Below, piece by piece: positions 23,276-34,779 of a stretch of 64,000 nt of DNA. The stretch is from Sebastes aleutianus. Its lineage: Eukaryota; Chordata; Actinopteri; Perciformes; Sebastidae. Positions within the stretch are counted from its first letter, which is position 1. The number at the start of each line of letters is the position of its first letter. The notes under the pieces were generated by a model. That model did no database searches, was not told the origin of the DNA, and worked only from the letters and a program-made list of their open reading frames with translations. The stretch covers positions 5,497,742 through 5,561,741 of the forward strand of contig CAKAKS010000066.1 in the NCBI GenBank assembly GCA_916700875.1, written 5' to 3'. The position numbers were made by a program, and so were the translations under genes.

Positions 23276-26200
23276 ATGACCAGAACACTTGGACTATTAA
23301 TGCTCCTGTCTGCTCTCTGCTGCACCCTAGCGGACAATGTAAGTCCTGCATCCTCGTCGTGAGAGGACCATACAAGTGGTTTTGCATATTTCAGCCCATT
23401 AATTACAAATCCTACATACTTAACAAGAGCTTATCTTTATGCATTTCCATGTTTGTGGTTTATAAACTATCTGAGCAAACATTTAGTCTGTTTGTATTTG
23501 TGTTTTTGTTGCATGTCTTGGTTTGAAAACGCCTCCTTGGCGGTGCCCTCTTGTGCTAGTGCCCTCAAACTTAAGAGACTTAAAGGGATAGTTTGGGTGT
23601 TTTGAAGTGGGGTTGTATGAGCTACTTATCCATAGTCAGTGTACAGTAGATGACGGTCGGCACGCAACCAGTTTGGAGAAGCAGACAGGAGTTACCGCAC
23701 GGAAGCAAAGCAATGTACTGCTGTGGATGGGCCAACAGCAAAACGTATTTTAACCACCTAAAATAAAAGAAATCAATATCAGTTTAAGTGTACGATATAT
23801 TTAGAATATTTTCGCCAGTTTACCTTGCCATGAATCAGCTATACAGTCTATGTTTCCAACGGAGAACTGAAGCCGTTATCAATGCTCTTGTCAAAGCAAC
23901 CAGACTCCATTGAAAAAAAAACAGTCATTTTACCTCACAGAACACGGGAGTTGCTGGTCTACCGCAACTAACTGATTGAGGCAGCGGTAGAACAGCAGAT
24001 CACATGTTCTACGAGGTAAAATTACAGGTTTTTTGAATGGAGTCTGGTGGCTTTGGCGAGAGCCTAGATGAATACAACGGCTTCAGTTCCCTGTCAAAAA
24101 GGGCTGTTTTACGGCAATGTAAAGAGGTGAAAATATATTCTTAATATAGCGTACACTTAAGCTGACATTGATTTTTTAGGTAGCTAAAATACGTTTCACT
24201 GCTGGCCCCGTCCACAGCACTGTATTGCTTTGCTTCCGTGCGGTAACTCCTGTCTGTTTCTCCAAACTGGGGGCGTGCCAACCGTCATCTACTGTAGGTA
24301 ATACACTGAGTATGGATAAGTACCTCATACAACCCCACTTCAAAACACCTGAGCTATCCCTTTAAGAGTGCACTGCTGGACAACATTTTAAATGCAAAAA
24401 CCTACTTCATGAATCTCTCAACAGAATAAACATTCATTCATTTCTCTTTTACTATTTGACTTTGAAACCGTATAGCTCATAATCTCAAATGGTTTGTATT
24501 GGAGCACTACTGTACTGTATGTATACCAACAAGTGATGTTTGACTAAAACTTAAAAGCAGCTTGTGAAGCAAGTTTCAAGTTATTGTTCACAGTAGAACC
24601 CTAAAGAAACCAATGCCATGCAACCAGTTCCCATTCACTGCTGCTCTGTGTTTAACATGATCTCTTTTCTGTTGCAGGTGGACCTGATCCGCACTAAGAG
24701 AGGGACTCGTTTTTACAGAGGTGAGCCTGCCCGGCGGCCATCCAGACGGACGCTTTTGATTATTCATGTCGAGAAGTCTTCACCTTCATTTGACACCTCC
24801 TGTGAGCCCCATCACACTTTTTTGTTTGTCTGTCTCTTTAACACCACCATCACCATCACCACCATCCTCAGATTCTTTTAATTCACTTTTGTCATTCACG
24901 TGTTTCTAACCGCTTTTACATGTGACAATGATTATGTGTCTCCCTGTTTGATTGACTGTATACTTATTGTTTGTTTGTGTGTGTGTGTTTTCTCAGTATT
25001 TTGTACGAATAGTGAGACGTCAGCAGTGCGTAGTTTTGGGGACACTTGGCTGCAATGGAGGGGACAGCGTGTGGAGTATTGCCGTTGTGCATTAAGAGGA
25101 CGAGAGCGTTGTCATGTTGTGCCCGTCATCAGTGAGTGTGACATGAATGCAAACACACACAATCACAGACTTTCTTGTCTCTTTCTAATCAGACTTTATG
25201 AGCAGAATATGATCTTGTTTGTTCATTTGTCTGTCAGTCTGCTTGCCTGCCCTCTCTGACCTCTCTGTCTTTCATTATAGCTTCACTTTACCTCTAACTT
25301 GCTGTTACGACCTCAGATGATTATTTTTTGTTGGTTTGCCTGACTCACGTGTCCAAATCTCTGTTATTTCAGTGCGTCCAAATGAAGAGCCGTTGGGTTT
25401 CTGTGTTTTGGAGAGGGTGTAGTTTAGTCTGAGATTGTTTGAAATACTCTTGCCAGACGAGCCCTTGTGCGCACTTTTCACCCCCATTGACGAATTCTGT
25501 GTGCAGCACGATTGCCCCTCCCTCAGACAAATTACAACCACATTTTCAGCCCGCCAAACGGCTCCGTCTGTGAGCTCATACCACTGGCAGCGAGTGGGGT
25601 GCTGTTATTCGGAACGCTAGCCTTTAGGAAATGTTGAAATAATAAATGAAAAACCGGACTGGTGATGGCATAAAACCAGTTCCGCTCTAGAAAAGAAACA
25701 CTTGGCGTTGACACAGTATTTTAAAAGTGAAGCTCTGCAGATGGTTGAGAGTCAGGATGAACCTTCTCAATGTTTCTATGTGACACACGAGGCCAAACCC
25801 ACAGATTTAATTATCCGTATACGCAAGTGGTCATGTCTAATCAATCACACTGTGATATTGAAATGGTTTCTGAAGAACTGGATGACGAATGACTGACTAA
25901 CCGGCTCTCTGTCTGTCCTCCAGACTGCTACGTGTCTCAGTGCTACAACGGAGGGACCTGTAAGGAGGCCGTGTACACTTCAGACTACATCTGTCAGTGT
26001 CCTCCAGGCTTCAGTGGGACTCAGTGTGAGATCAGTAAGTACTCAACAAACTCTTTCATCTAAGGCTTTGATTCTGAAGTGGGGTCAAGGGGTCCGTGAA
26101 ATAATTTGCTATAAATGATAAAATTGTGCTTCAGCATTAAAAAGTGCATTTCTACAGATGGGAACCATTTGTGCCAATAAAACAAGCATATTGGGTCCAT

Positions 26201-29200
26201 TACTCCCAGTCCACATTAGCTTTGGGACAATAGATTGTGACACAGAGCAAGTTTTTGAGCAAATTATTTCCTTTGAATATTACATCAGAGATGAGTCTTC
26301 CTGTTATTTTTAGGAACTTTCGATACAATTCTTTGTCTGTATTATGTTTTTTTATTTTATTTTTAACAACCATACATACTTAATAGGCTTCTTTTTTTTG
26401 ACAAATTCAGTGTTTTCTTCTCCCTGACGCTTGGACATTGTTCAATTAGGTTGAAAACTTTGGTTGTTTTAACTGCGTACTTTTCTAATGCAAGACGAGG
26501 CCGTTCAGGTCTTCACCGTGCCCTGATCCTGTGAGATATATTTAAAGCTTATATCTTAATAATAATAACAATTTCATTAAGTTTTCTTCACAGAAATGTG
26601 AGATAGACCAACTGTATATTTTTTAAAAAGCTGTCTTACACCCCTTAAAATAAAGGAGGCCTCGCGACCCCTAATGGGGGTTGGTACCCCCAGGTTGGGA
26701 ACCAATGATCTACGGCACAATTAACCTGCTTTTTTTCGGTTGATCGATTAAAAAAAATTCTGTAAAATGTCAGAGGCAGTGTCCAACGTGACATCTTATT
26801 TTGTCCAGTCCAAATCCCAAAATATTCAGTTTATAAAACAGAGAAAAGAGGCAAATCATTACTATGGAGAAGTACTTCAATGTCTTATGCGCTGCAACTT
26901 GTACACCCCAGATCTTTCACTATGTCTAGAATTTGTTTTCAGAACAACAATACACCCAGTCATGTCCATAACAGGGTGGCCAGTTAAGTGACACAACACT
27001 GATTAAAACGTTCTACGTACTTGTTAATGACTCTAGATAAAGTCACAGTCTGACTGTGTGACTCACGCAGTAGGTGTCATGGGCCTGTGGTTTGGAGAGA
27101 AGAATCATAAACCATGGAAAGACATTCTGGGATATGAATGTTTTTGTTTCTGCGGGTGACTCTTGGAGGCGTTAGGGACACCCCGCCCTCTCGGTGGGAT
27201 AATTATGCAAACTCCAGCGGTCACAGCATTGTGATTTCAGCCAAAGAGTAATGAGTTAGGCCAGACTCAATAAATCTGATAACATTTACGATCATCATAG
27301 TTTATGTTTAGTCATTGTTTTAAACCACTAATTGGAAAAAATACTATATAAAAGCCATTAGGGCACAGTGATGAGTTTAATGGCTTACATAAGAAATAAC
27401 AATGGTTTCATATTGTGTCGAAATATGTGGGAATGTTTTTGAAAGTTTTTCCAGATCTAATTAAAATGCTTTATTGTGTCAGAATAAATGAATTAGCTCA
27501 GTTATTATAGTGATATCAGTCTCACATATACATGAGTGACATTATATCCAGTTTAACTTTGTCCCTTTGTTCCCCAACAGACACCAATGAGAAGTGCGTT
27601 GTGGGGCAGGGTGAAGGGTACCGCGGCACCTGGAGCTCCAGTCATTCACGAACAGAGTGCATCAACTGGAACTCTACGTCTCTGAGAGGAAGGAGGTTCA
27701 CCGCCAGAAAAGCGGACGCCGGCAGTCTTGGATTGGGCAATCACAACTTCTGCAGGTATAATGTGACCAGTGTCATCCGTTTAATGCCGGAGCATCTGTA
27801 GGAATAAACAGCAAATATTCAAAGCGATTAAATCAAGGCGGGGGGTATGATCATCCAAAACACGCTGGTCAAAATTTAATTAACCCTGCAGGAATGATGC
27901 ATTTGCCAGTGTATCCATTTAATGCAATTCAGTTATTGGTCTGATTGTGGCATTATAGCTTACTTTGAAAGGCAAAAAAACTAATCAACGAGGCGTGAAT
28001 TACTGACTTTGCAGGAAAATAGGCAGAAAAAAAGATGCAAAAATTAAGATTTGGACAATCTGTCTTATTTTACAAAACCTTATTGGGATGATGCATTTTA
28101 AAACAGTTTGGTTTAGGTTTAGGTTTAGGACATGCTTTTTTAGTTAATTTCTGTGAGGCATGAACATGTTTACTCATTGTCCTTGCCTTTCTTTTCCCCC
28201 TCAGGAACCCTGACAATGACAACACTCCTTGGTGTTACATCTATAAAGGCACTCAGATCGAATGGGAGTACTGCTCCATGCCCACATGTCCAGAAGGTAC
28301 GGCTTTACAAAAAGCTAATATATAGTAAGCTGAAATACTACCAATCAAACAATGAATTGCTTTAACACTCAGTTTATCGGTGTGTTTTGGAGCAGATAAA
28401 TACCAAGAATGTGTGGTGGGCTCCGGTAAGTCATACAGAGGCACAACATCCGTCACTAAGAGCGGCTCTCGCTGCCTCCCGTGGGACTCTCCTGCCGTCA
28501 AGCACAAGCTCAACAATGCTTGGAAATCAGATGCACTAGAGAACGGGCTGGGCAGCCACAGCTTCTGCAGGTAGAGCACCGTTGTTCATTGTGAGAGGTT
28601 CCTCCTAGCATGCAGAAAGATCAGAATAACTCATTGCTTTTCTTTTTCCTTTATCTAACAGGAATCCAGACGGTGACGTGGCTCCATGGTGTCACACCTA
28701 CAAGAACATGCAGCTGACCTGGGAGTTGTGTGACATACCTAAATGCTGTGAGTTCCTTTAATTCCATTGTTTCATTGTGCAGCAATGTTAAAACGTGGAA
28801 GTGAGATTATAAACTGCAAGTTCATCTAGTTTAGGAATTAAAATCTTCCGTGCAGCAATGTGCTATCTTACTTACCCATACTTGTCTTTTATAGTGAGAC
28901 ATCCATCTATCATCAGCACTCTCGGCCCACGTGCCCCTACCACTAACAACAGAGGTAAGATATCTTCACATCCAATGAAAATCAGTCCATTTCCTCTGAT
29001 GTGTGGTCATTTTACGGTCATTTAACCATCATCCTGCAACATGTCCTCTCCTTAGCAACATGTGGCCAGCGCTTAGACAACACCCTGAATCGCCCGGCGT
29101 TCCGCATGTTTGGGGGCAGAGAGAGCGACATCACAGAGCAACCGTGGCAGGTGGCCATTAATGTCTACCAGGCCCGTCACAGAAAACACTTTCACCGATG

Positions 29201-30179
29201 TGGAGGAGTCCTCATCGACTCCTGTTGGGTCCTGTCAGCTGCACACTGCTTCGAGGACAAGTAAGAATGACACACCTGCACACACACACACACACGAATA
29301 CATTCAGTAATTTAACATGTTTACAACATCCAAACATATTCCCCATCTTATCTTTCAGTGATAAAGCAGAGAAACTGGAAGTGATTTTGGGAAGAACGTT
29401 TCGGAAACAGAATTCCAGCAGCGAGCAGATTTTCAAGGTTGAGAAGTACTGGAATCATGAGAAGTTTGACAACGAGACATTTGACAATGACATCGGTGAG
29501 TGAACATTTCAACAGACAATTTTTGCATATGATATTCTTTGTGGCATCAAAAGGTCAGATTTTCTTAAACTAAAAAAAACAGCATTTTTGAGTTTTGGCA
29601 TGCTATAATGATGATAATCGACTGAGACACTTTAGTTACCATGCCTTCCCCCAGCAGTGATGGTATGGAACCTTAGGTGGGCAGCGGATGCTTGTCAAAC
29701 CACTAAAATCATCCCTCAGCTTTCATCCCACATTTTCCCAGAGCATTACCCTGACTTTTCCTCTGGTCACTTTCCACTTGCAGCTCTCTTGAAGCTGAAG
29801 ACGGACATTGGCATCTGTGCTGTAAACTCTCCGGAGGTTCTTCCTGCGTGTCTGCCTGAACGTGGGCTGGTGCTGCCCGACTGGACCGAGTGTGAGATCT
29901 CAGGCTATGGAAAAGACTCAGAATGTAAGCAAACATCAAATCAAATCAAATCAATTTATTTTTGTATAGCGTCAAATCACAACAGAAGTTATCTCAAGAC
30001 GCTTTATATATAGAGCAGGTCTATGACCGTACACCATAGTTTAGAGACCCAACAGGATCCACCAAGCGCACTGTGGCCAGGAAAAACTCCCCGATTACTG
30101 GGAAGAAACCTGGAGCAGAACCGGGCGCAGGGCGGGCGGCCATCTGCCGAGACCAGCTGGGGGGATAGATAGATAGAGA

Positions 30180-30263
<84 letters not shown>

Positions 30264-31329
30264 TAGAGAAGCAGCCACAATAGTAGCCTAGCAGCTGTAA
30301 TAGCTAATACAAGTAGGACTGATAACACAAAACCAATAGTGGTGGATGGAAAGAGTGATAATACAACTATCGGAATTGATGTCATTGGGTCGTCCCCAGA
30401 CGGGCTTTCAAGAGGAGCTTCCAGCTGTCTCAGTCCACCAACATCATGGCGCTCTCTAATTTTGCATGGCTACTATTGTGGTATCTCTCTCTTCACTGAC
30501 CAGAGGGCAGAGTAAGCTTTTCCACAAACCTTTAATTGATTTGTTTTAGGCTGGACCTCAAAGGGCCAGCCCTACAAATGCAAAAATCTGTCACTGAGAG
30601 AGTGACTGAGTGATGAAGTTACACGATTGGTCAGCCGAGTGTTGGAGTTTCCTCATTGGCCGTTGCACTTTCAAAATGAAAAGGCGGGGAACAGTCCTTT
30701 ATACAAATGAGACCGTCTAGCGCGACGTGTCCGGCTCACGAAACGTGGACCAAGCAGTCAAACTAGGCAATCTAGTTCTAAAATGAAACAAGACATTTTA
30801 GCCACAATTTTACAGACTGACCAAACACGGTCCAGCCATATACTTGTTTTTGACCGAGACTTGTTGGATAGGAGATGCCAAAATACTAATTTAAACACTC
30901 ACTCCACAGTTTCTGCAGAGTTCTCCGAGCGTGTTAAGAGAGGTTATGTTCGCCTTTGGCCCAAAGAGCGCTGCGTCCCAGATGTGCTGTCTTATCGCAC
31001 GATTACATCCAACATGCTGTGTGCAGGTGACACCCGAGGCCACGACGACGCCTGCAAGGTGAGAACGCTGAATTATTACCCTTAACCTCCTCATTAAATC
31101 AATGCTGATTTACTCGATCTAGTTCTCTTTCTTAATTTTGCTTCTTGACCTTCACCCACAGGGAGACTCCGGCGGCCCGCTCGTCTGTCGAAACAATGAC
31201 AAGATGACTCTGATGGGTGTGATCAGCTGGGGCGATGGGTGCGGGCAGAAGGATAAGCCTGGAGTCTACACCCGTGTCACTCATTACATCGACTGGATCA
31301 CCAGCAAAATTAAGGCAAACCCGGTCTAA
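23276..31329 (+). CDS. plat: Tissue-type plasminogen activator, complete, 14 coding exons, 579 aa
   Basis: Secreted serine protease that converts plasminogen to plasmin on fibrin. Coding exons: 23276-23338, 24678-24720, 24997-25131, 25924-26034, 27581-27755, 28205-28296, 28396-28570, 28662-28747, 28895-28954, 29056-29260, 29359-29495, 29784-29924, 30910-31058 and 31162-31329. They sum to 1740 bp; all phases join and all junctions are GT-AG. Order: signal peptide MTRTLGLLMLLSALCC, furin-type RTKR site, fibronectin type I finger (4 Cys), EGF (6 Cys), kringles 1 and 2 (6 Cys each), and a trypsin-like domain with triad AAHC, DNDI and GDSGGP and the specificity Asp in DACK. Human tPA has 562 residues and the same domain order, which excludes urokinase, HGFAC and F12. 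The interchain Cys pair (TCGQ and PACLPE) and the basic 37-loop RHRKHFHR are kept. Odd point: the activation site reads FRMFGG instead of FRIKGG. Confidence 0.96.
23579..24366. mobile_element. plat: Fold-back MITE, about 790 bp, in plat intron 2
   Basis: The left half TTAAAGGGATAGTTTGGGTG onward is the near reverse complement of the right half ending GAGCTATCCCTTTAAG. Matching continues far inward: CAGGAGTTACCGCACGGAAG on the left and CTTCCGTGCGGTAACTCCTG on the right. No open frame resembles a transposase. Confidence 0.85.
24997..25131 (+). CDS. plat: plat finger (fibronectin type I) exon
   Basis: It encodes VFCTNSETSAVRSFGDTWLQ through VEYCRCALRGRERCHVVPV. The four Cys are spaced as in tPA finger, and phase is 1 at both ends as in other vertebrate tPA genes. 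The finger is the high-affinity fibrin contact in mammalian tPA. Confidence 0.93.
25924..26034 (+). CDS. plat: plat EGF-like exon
   Basis: Six Cys in EGF spacing: NCYVSQCYNGGTCKEAVYTS, then DYICQCPPGFSGTQCEI. It is a symmetric phase 1-1 exon, typical of shuffled modules. Confidence 0.95.
26080..26712. mobile_element. Nonautonomous repeat, family D, copy 2
   Basis: It begins AAGGGGTCCGTGAAATAATT, shares CCAATAAAACAAGCATATTG with 3465-4083, and ends CCCCAGGTTGGGAACCAATG, a common fish repeat terminus. It lies in the plat intron after the EGF exon. Confidence 0.65.
27581..28296 (+). CDS. plat: plat kringle 1 (two exons)
   Basis: Exons 27581-27755 and 28205-28296. The kringle is split after NHNFCR, as in mammals. 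The second half reads RNPDNDNTPWCYIYKGTQIE and ends with CSMPTCPE. An NST glycosylation sequon in NWNSTS falls at the place of the human kringle-1 site. Confidence 0.94.
28396..28747 (+). CDS. plat: plat kringle 2 (two exons)
   Basis: Exons 28396-28570 and 28662-28747. The second half reads RNPDGDVAPWCHTYKNMQLT with WELCDIPKC. The DGD pair and the Trp residues of the lysine-binding pocket known from human kringle 2 are present, which suggests a retained lysine/fibrin site. Confidence 0.94.
29056..31329 (+). CDS. plat: plat serine protease domain (five exons)
   Basis: Exons 29056-29260 (linker Cys, activation site, His of AAHC), 29359-29495 (Asp of DNDI), 29784-29924, 30910-31058 and 31162-31329 (Ser of GDSGGP). 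Sequon NSSS occurs in the second exon. The fourth exon begins at TTTCTGCAGAG; a second AG nine bases on would give an in-frame TAG. The end ITSKIKANPV matches the tPA C-terminus in position. Confidence 0.94.
29925..30170 (-). mobile_element. Retroelement 3' end, reverse orientation, in a plat intron
   Basis: It starts directly after the donor of plat coding exon 12 with TCAAATCAAATCAAATCAAT, the reverse complement of a (TTTGA)n tail. It continues with TTATTTTTGTATAGCG and CAGGAAAAACTCCCCG, sequence I know as a common teleost repeat. Class is uncertain (LINE or SINE tail). Confidence 0.6.
30163..30270. repeat. (AG)n microsatellite
   Basis: GATA then a nearly pure AG run. Minus-strand frames of Leu-Ser repeats across it are artefacts. 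Confidence 0.95.
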
Positions 31330-32456
31330 ACTAAGAGAGACTGCAAAGATGTTGATGGATGACCATACCCATAAACACAGCTGATGTTTATCATTGAGAA
31401 GATACACAGAGAGATCCACAAGACTCTGATTCTGTTGTTTATCTGTTGATCTAAATCCAAACTGATGGTGTTTTAAACCAGCAGGACCACTCCTACAGAG
31501 GCACACAAGAAGGACCTCAACCATGAGTTTTCATGCTCAATGTAGCTCCAAGTTTTCTGTTCCTTACTGTGTTGAATGTGACGGTATTTATGGACAGAAA
31601 CAGGACAAACTCTTTCCTCCTTCTGGGCCATCTTGATAATACTTTTTGTCTCTTCATGCAAGCATGTGTTTTCTGAATATTTCATCCAACAAACTGGAGG
31701 TTCAGGCAGTGAACCTAACGGGACAAAGAGCTCTTTCTGGCTGGCTTTAATGCTGGTTTATACGAAGAAGTCACAGTGGTAGACTTCAGGTCAGTAGTGC
31801 TTTTAATCCAAAAAGAGCACTCAACACAAGCATTTACTTTGCACAGCACAGTAACAATATGAATGTAGGCATTTTTTTGTGCAAAGATTGTGTTACAGAC
31901 TTATAGATGTGAGGTTATGTTGGCTTAATTGTTGGGGCTTTAGGGGTTCCAGACCAAAACCTATCTGCTGGTTCAGATTCTGCTTGTTTTTGCAGTTTGA
32001 ACTCCTTTAGCTCCCTGCTGCCTCATAGATGGGATTAGATTTGGACAGGTGGAAGCTCTGAAATATTCACTCCATTAAACAAACATGTGCCTTATTCCTT
32101 GTTCTCACTATTTGTTTTTAATTCAGATTTCCAGAGCACTTCTCCACCAGACTCCTGGGTTGAGCCCAGCATGTAGATAACATGTATATTATCTGAATAT
32201 TGATTTTTTTTTATATTGAAATGACTTCTTTTCTGCGTTAAACTGCTTATTGACTGCAAAGCTTATCTCCTTAACAAACTCACTTTGTTCTCTGACTGGG
32301 TTTTAAATGTTTTTTTTACTAAGTTAATATTTATGTGTATTTTATATTGTATTGTAGCCTCAAGGTGTGAACTGTAGTTTGATAATTTATTGTCTCTGTC
32401 ATTATAACCACATCTGGCAACATACTCCTTTGTCAATAAATAATATTTGGAATAAA
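31330..32456 (+). other. plat: plat 3' UTR with poly(A) signal
   Basis: It follows the TAA at 31327-31329. The first well-placed AATAAA is at 32435-32440 in TGTCAATAAATAATATTTGG, giving a 3' UTR of about 1.1 kb. No coding potential was seen in it. Confidence 0.65.
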
Positions 32457-33052
32457 TCTTTTTATGCTTCATGCGTTTTTGACCTGTGGAATAAGATATT
32501 TCTTAGACTGGTGTGTTTTTGGCCTTTAAAATGTCATGTTTAATGTTTTTCATCTGAAATAGACGGTCACGTAACATGGGCCTCCCCAGATTTCAGCTCT
32601 CACATTCAGTCCCTTTAACAGCTATGTTTTGTAGATGACCTTGTGGACCTTTGCGTTTACCCTTTTACCAATTTCCCATTCAGAAAATGTTAAGAAACAG
32701 ACATTTCACCCATTTGAAAGAACAGTGTTTAAGGTTCAAGGTTCAATTTATTCATCCATAAAACATGGAATTTACAGTGATCCCATTCAAATGAACCAAC
32801 GCCAATTATAAACAAACATAGGAAATAAATGCCCTTAAAATAAAACCATAGATAAAAACAACAGAAAACTACCTTCCATTTCTGTACTTTTGTCCATCGT
32901 GGAATAAAACAGACCACATACAGATATTTTCAGCATTGATATTATCCAGTGATGAATAAAAAGGTACTTGTTGCCAAAAAGAAACCATATATAAAACCTA
33001 CACTATGTACACGCCTAATTTGTTTAAAAAAAAGAAAAAATCTGATTTGACT
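32457..33052. other. Intergenic, downstream of plat
   Basis: No gene was seen. A sequence at about 32735-32800 (TTCAATTTATTCATCC and following) resembles the tail of a reverse-oriented non-LTR element, but this is weak. Confidence 0.4.
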
Positions 33053-34378
33053 TTAACCCTCCTGTTGTCCTCTGGTCAAATTTGACCCGTTTTCAAACTT
33101 CATTATATCATAAATATGAATTTCTTTAATCTAATTGCCCCAAAATATCATGGATGGTTGCCTACTGTGGTCTTTGCAAAAATATTGACCACTACTTTCG
33201 TTGAATTGTGGGTGTTTTATTGAAATGGTTCACCATCTGACTCTCATAAAGTTCATATTGTTATTCATAACGAAAAAATCCAGCAGGTATTTTCATATAA
33301 ATATTTGGGAGTAATGATAGACCATCTGTTATCTTGGAAAGACCACATTGAATTTGTCTGTAAAAAGACAAAACAAAGAGTTTACTTTCTCCACCGCCTC
33401 GGGTGTTTTGGGGCGAGTAAACAAATTCTTCTTTTGTTTTTTACTTCTGTGATTATGAGTGTTCTACAGTATTGCTATACTACATGGTACAAGAATTTGT
33501 CCACTACTTTAAAGTCAAAACTGCTTCACCAAATGAAAATCTGCTCAAAGATTGTAGGTCAACCCCTTGAGAAACTCTATGAATCAGCCTATCATAATAA
33601 CATCTTAAGGCTGGCTAACACCATCGTCTCTGACCCCAACCATGTTTTGAACAGTGAATATCAATTGTTACCATCAAATCGGAGATACAGGGTTCCACGA
33701 TTTAATAAAGTTAGACTGAAGAAGCACTCTTTTGTACACCAGTCAATCCTTAAATTAAATATGGAGCCTAATCCCAGATCAAATGTGCGTTAAAGGGCCC
33801 TGAATATCGTCTTCTGTGATTGTAATGTTTAAATGTTTGTATCCTTGTTTATTATCTCTGTCCTTTCTGTGATGTTGCAAATGGAGCTGCTGTTATGCAA
33901 AACAAATTTCAGACCTGTCTGACAATAAAGTATTATCGTATCGTATATAGCATCTGTGGTCTTCCCGAGTCAAAATTGACAGGAAGTCAACAAGTGTCAT
34001 TATGTGCTGCTATTAAAAAAATGTAATGCTTTCAAAACAGTATTCTGACTAAAAGTTTACATATAGCAGTATGTGATAATCCATCAACATTATGTTCCTC
34101 TGATAATAACTATAGTCAAAATAATTCATAATATCTGTTTTTGTTTTTACTAAAATAAATAGGTATAATTTCACAGAAATTATGTTTATTAACCTTAATT
34201 TCCCCTCAAAATAGTGTAAAACTTAATAATTAGGAATGAAGTTGGCCAAAAAGGTGTAACACAGAATTGGGGGATAGTTTATACTGTATGCTTTAAAAAA
34301 CGTCAAAACAGACCGGGTCAATTTTGACCAGGGAAGACAAAAGTTGAATGGTTGACGGGAAGACAATAGGAGGGTTAA
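33053..34378. mobile_element. piggyBac-like nonautonomous element with TTAA flanks, carrying a LINE insert
   Basis: TTAA at 33053-33056 is followed by CCCTCCTGTTGTCCTC. At the right end GAAGACAATAGGAGGG precedes TTAA at 34375-34378, so the 16-bp ends are inverted repeats with two mismatches. Subterminal GGTCAAATTTGACCCG and CGGGTCAATTTTGACC are also inverted. A TTAA target and CCC-starting ends are the piggyBac hallmark. No transposase is present; the only protein signal inside is LINE-derived. Confidence 0.75.
33240..33950 (+). pseudogene. Non-LTR retrotransposon fragment, C-terminal part of reverse transcriptase
   Basis: An open stretch of 162 codons (33305-33793) begins GVMIDHLLSWKDHIEFVCKK and includes SVLQYCYTTWYKNL, LKSKLLHQMKICSKIVG and a LLPSNRRYRVPR end. 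This matches the C-terminal reverse transcriptase region of L2-like fish LINEs. It ends before GACAATAAAGTATTATCGTA, a LINE 3' end. The endonuclease and the catalytic reverse transcriptase core are missing, so it is a 5'-truncated dead copy. Confidence 0.8.
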
Positions 34379-34599
34379 GGCCATATCGCCCAGCCCCAGT
34401 GTGTCATAGCATGTGTGCGTATCAAAAGTTAATAATTAATTTCCTGTTTTGATTGCATACAAAGGAGATGTTATTTACCAGTTGCAGCAAATGATGTAAA
34501 ACTCAGTTATATGACCATAAGTAGTTTGCAGTAGGTACATTTGGAGTCCGTATTTTAGCTGTGCAGTGGCTGCAGCTCATTTTAAAGGTAGACAGTAAG

Positions 34600-34779
34600 T
34601 CCAGCAGCAGGTGAGGCTGTCTGTCTGACACAGGTAGGAAATGCAAATGAGATCAGTTAGAGCTGCTCCTCACTTTCTCTCTGTATCGCCAGCTGTCAGA
34701 CTTCCAAAACCATTTGCATCCAAGGACAGAAACAAGTACATTTCCTCATGACTTGAGCTGCGAGAGTCGACACCAAATC
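34600..34779 (+). promoter_or_regulatory. Candidate promoter and 5' UTR of the SH2 adaptor gene with an octamer motif
   Basis: A consensus octamer ATGCAAAT lies at 34641-34648, 132 bp before the proposed ATG at 34780. In lymphoid promoters this motif binds Oct-1/Oct-2. The region between is pyrimidine-rich with CACTTTCTCTCT and TTTCCTCA. No TATA box is evident. The assignment depends on the exon 1 model being right. Confidence 0.45.

Noticed and set aside
30021..30385. Leu-Ser repeat proteins on the minus strand
   Set aside because: Translation of the (AG)n microsatellite.
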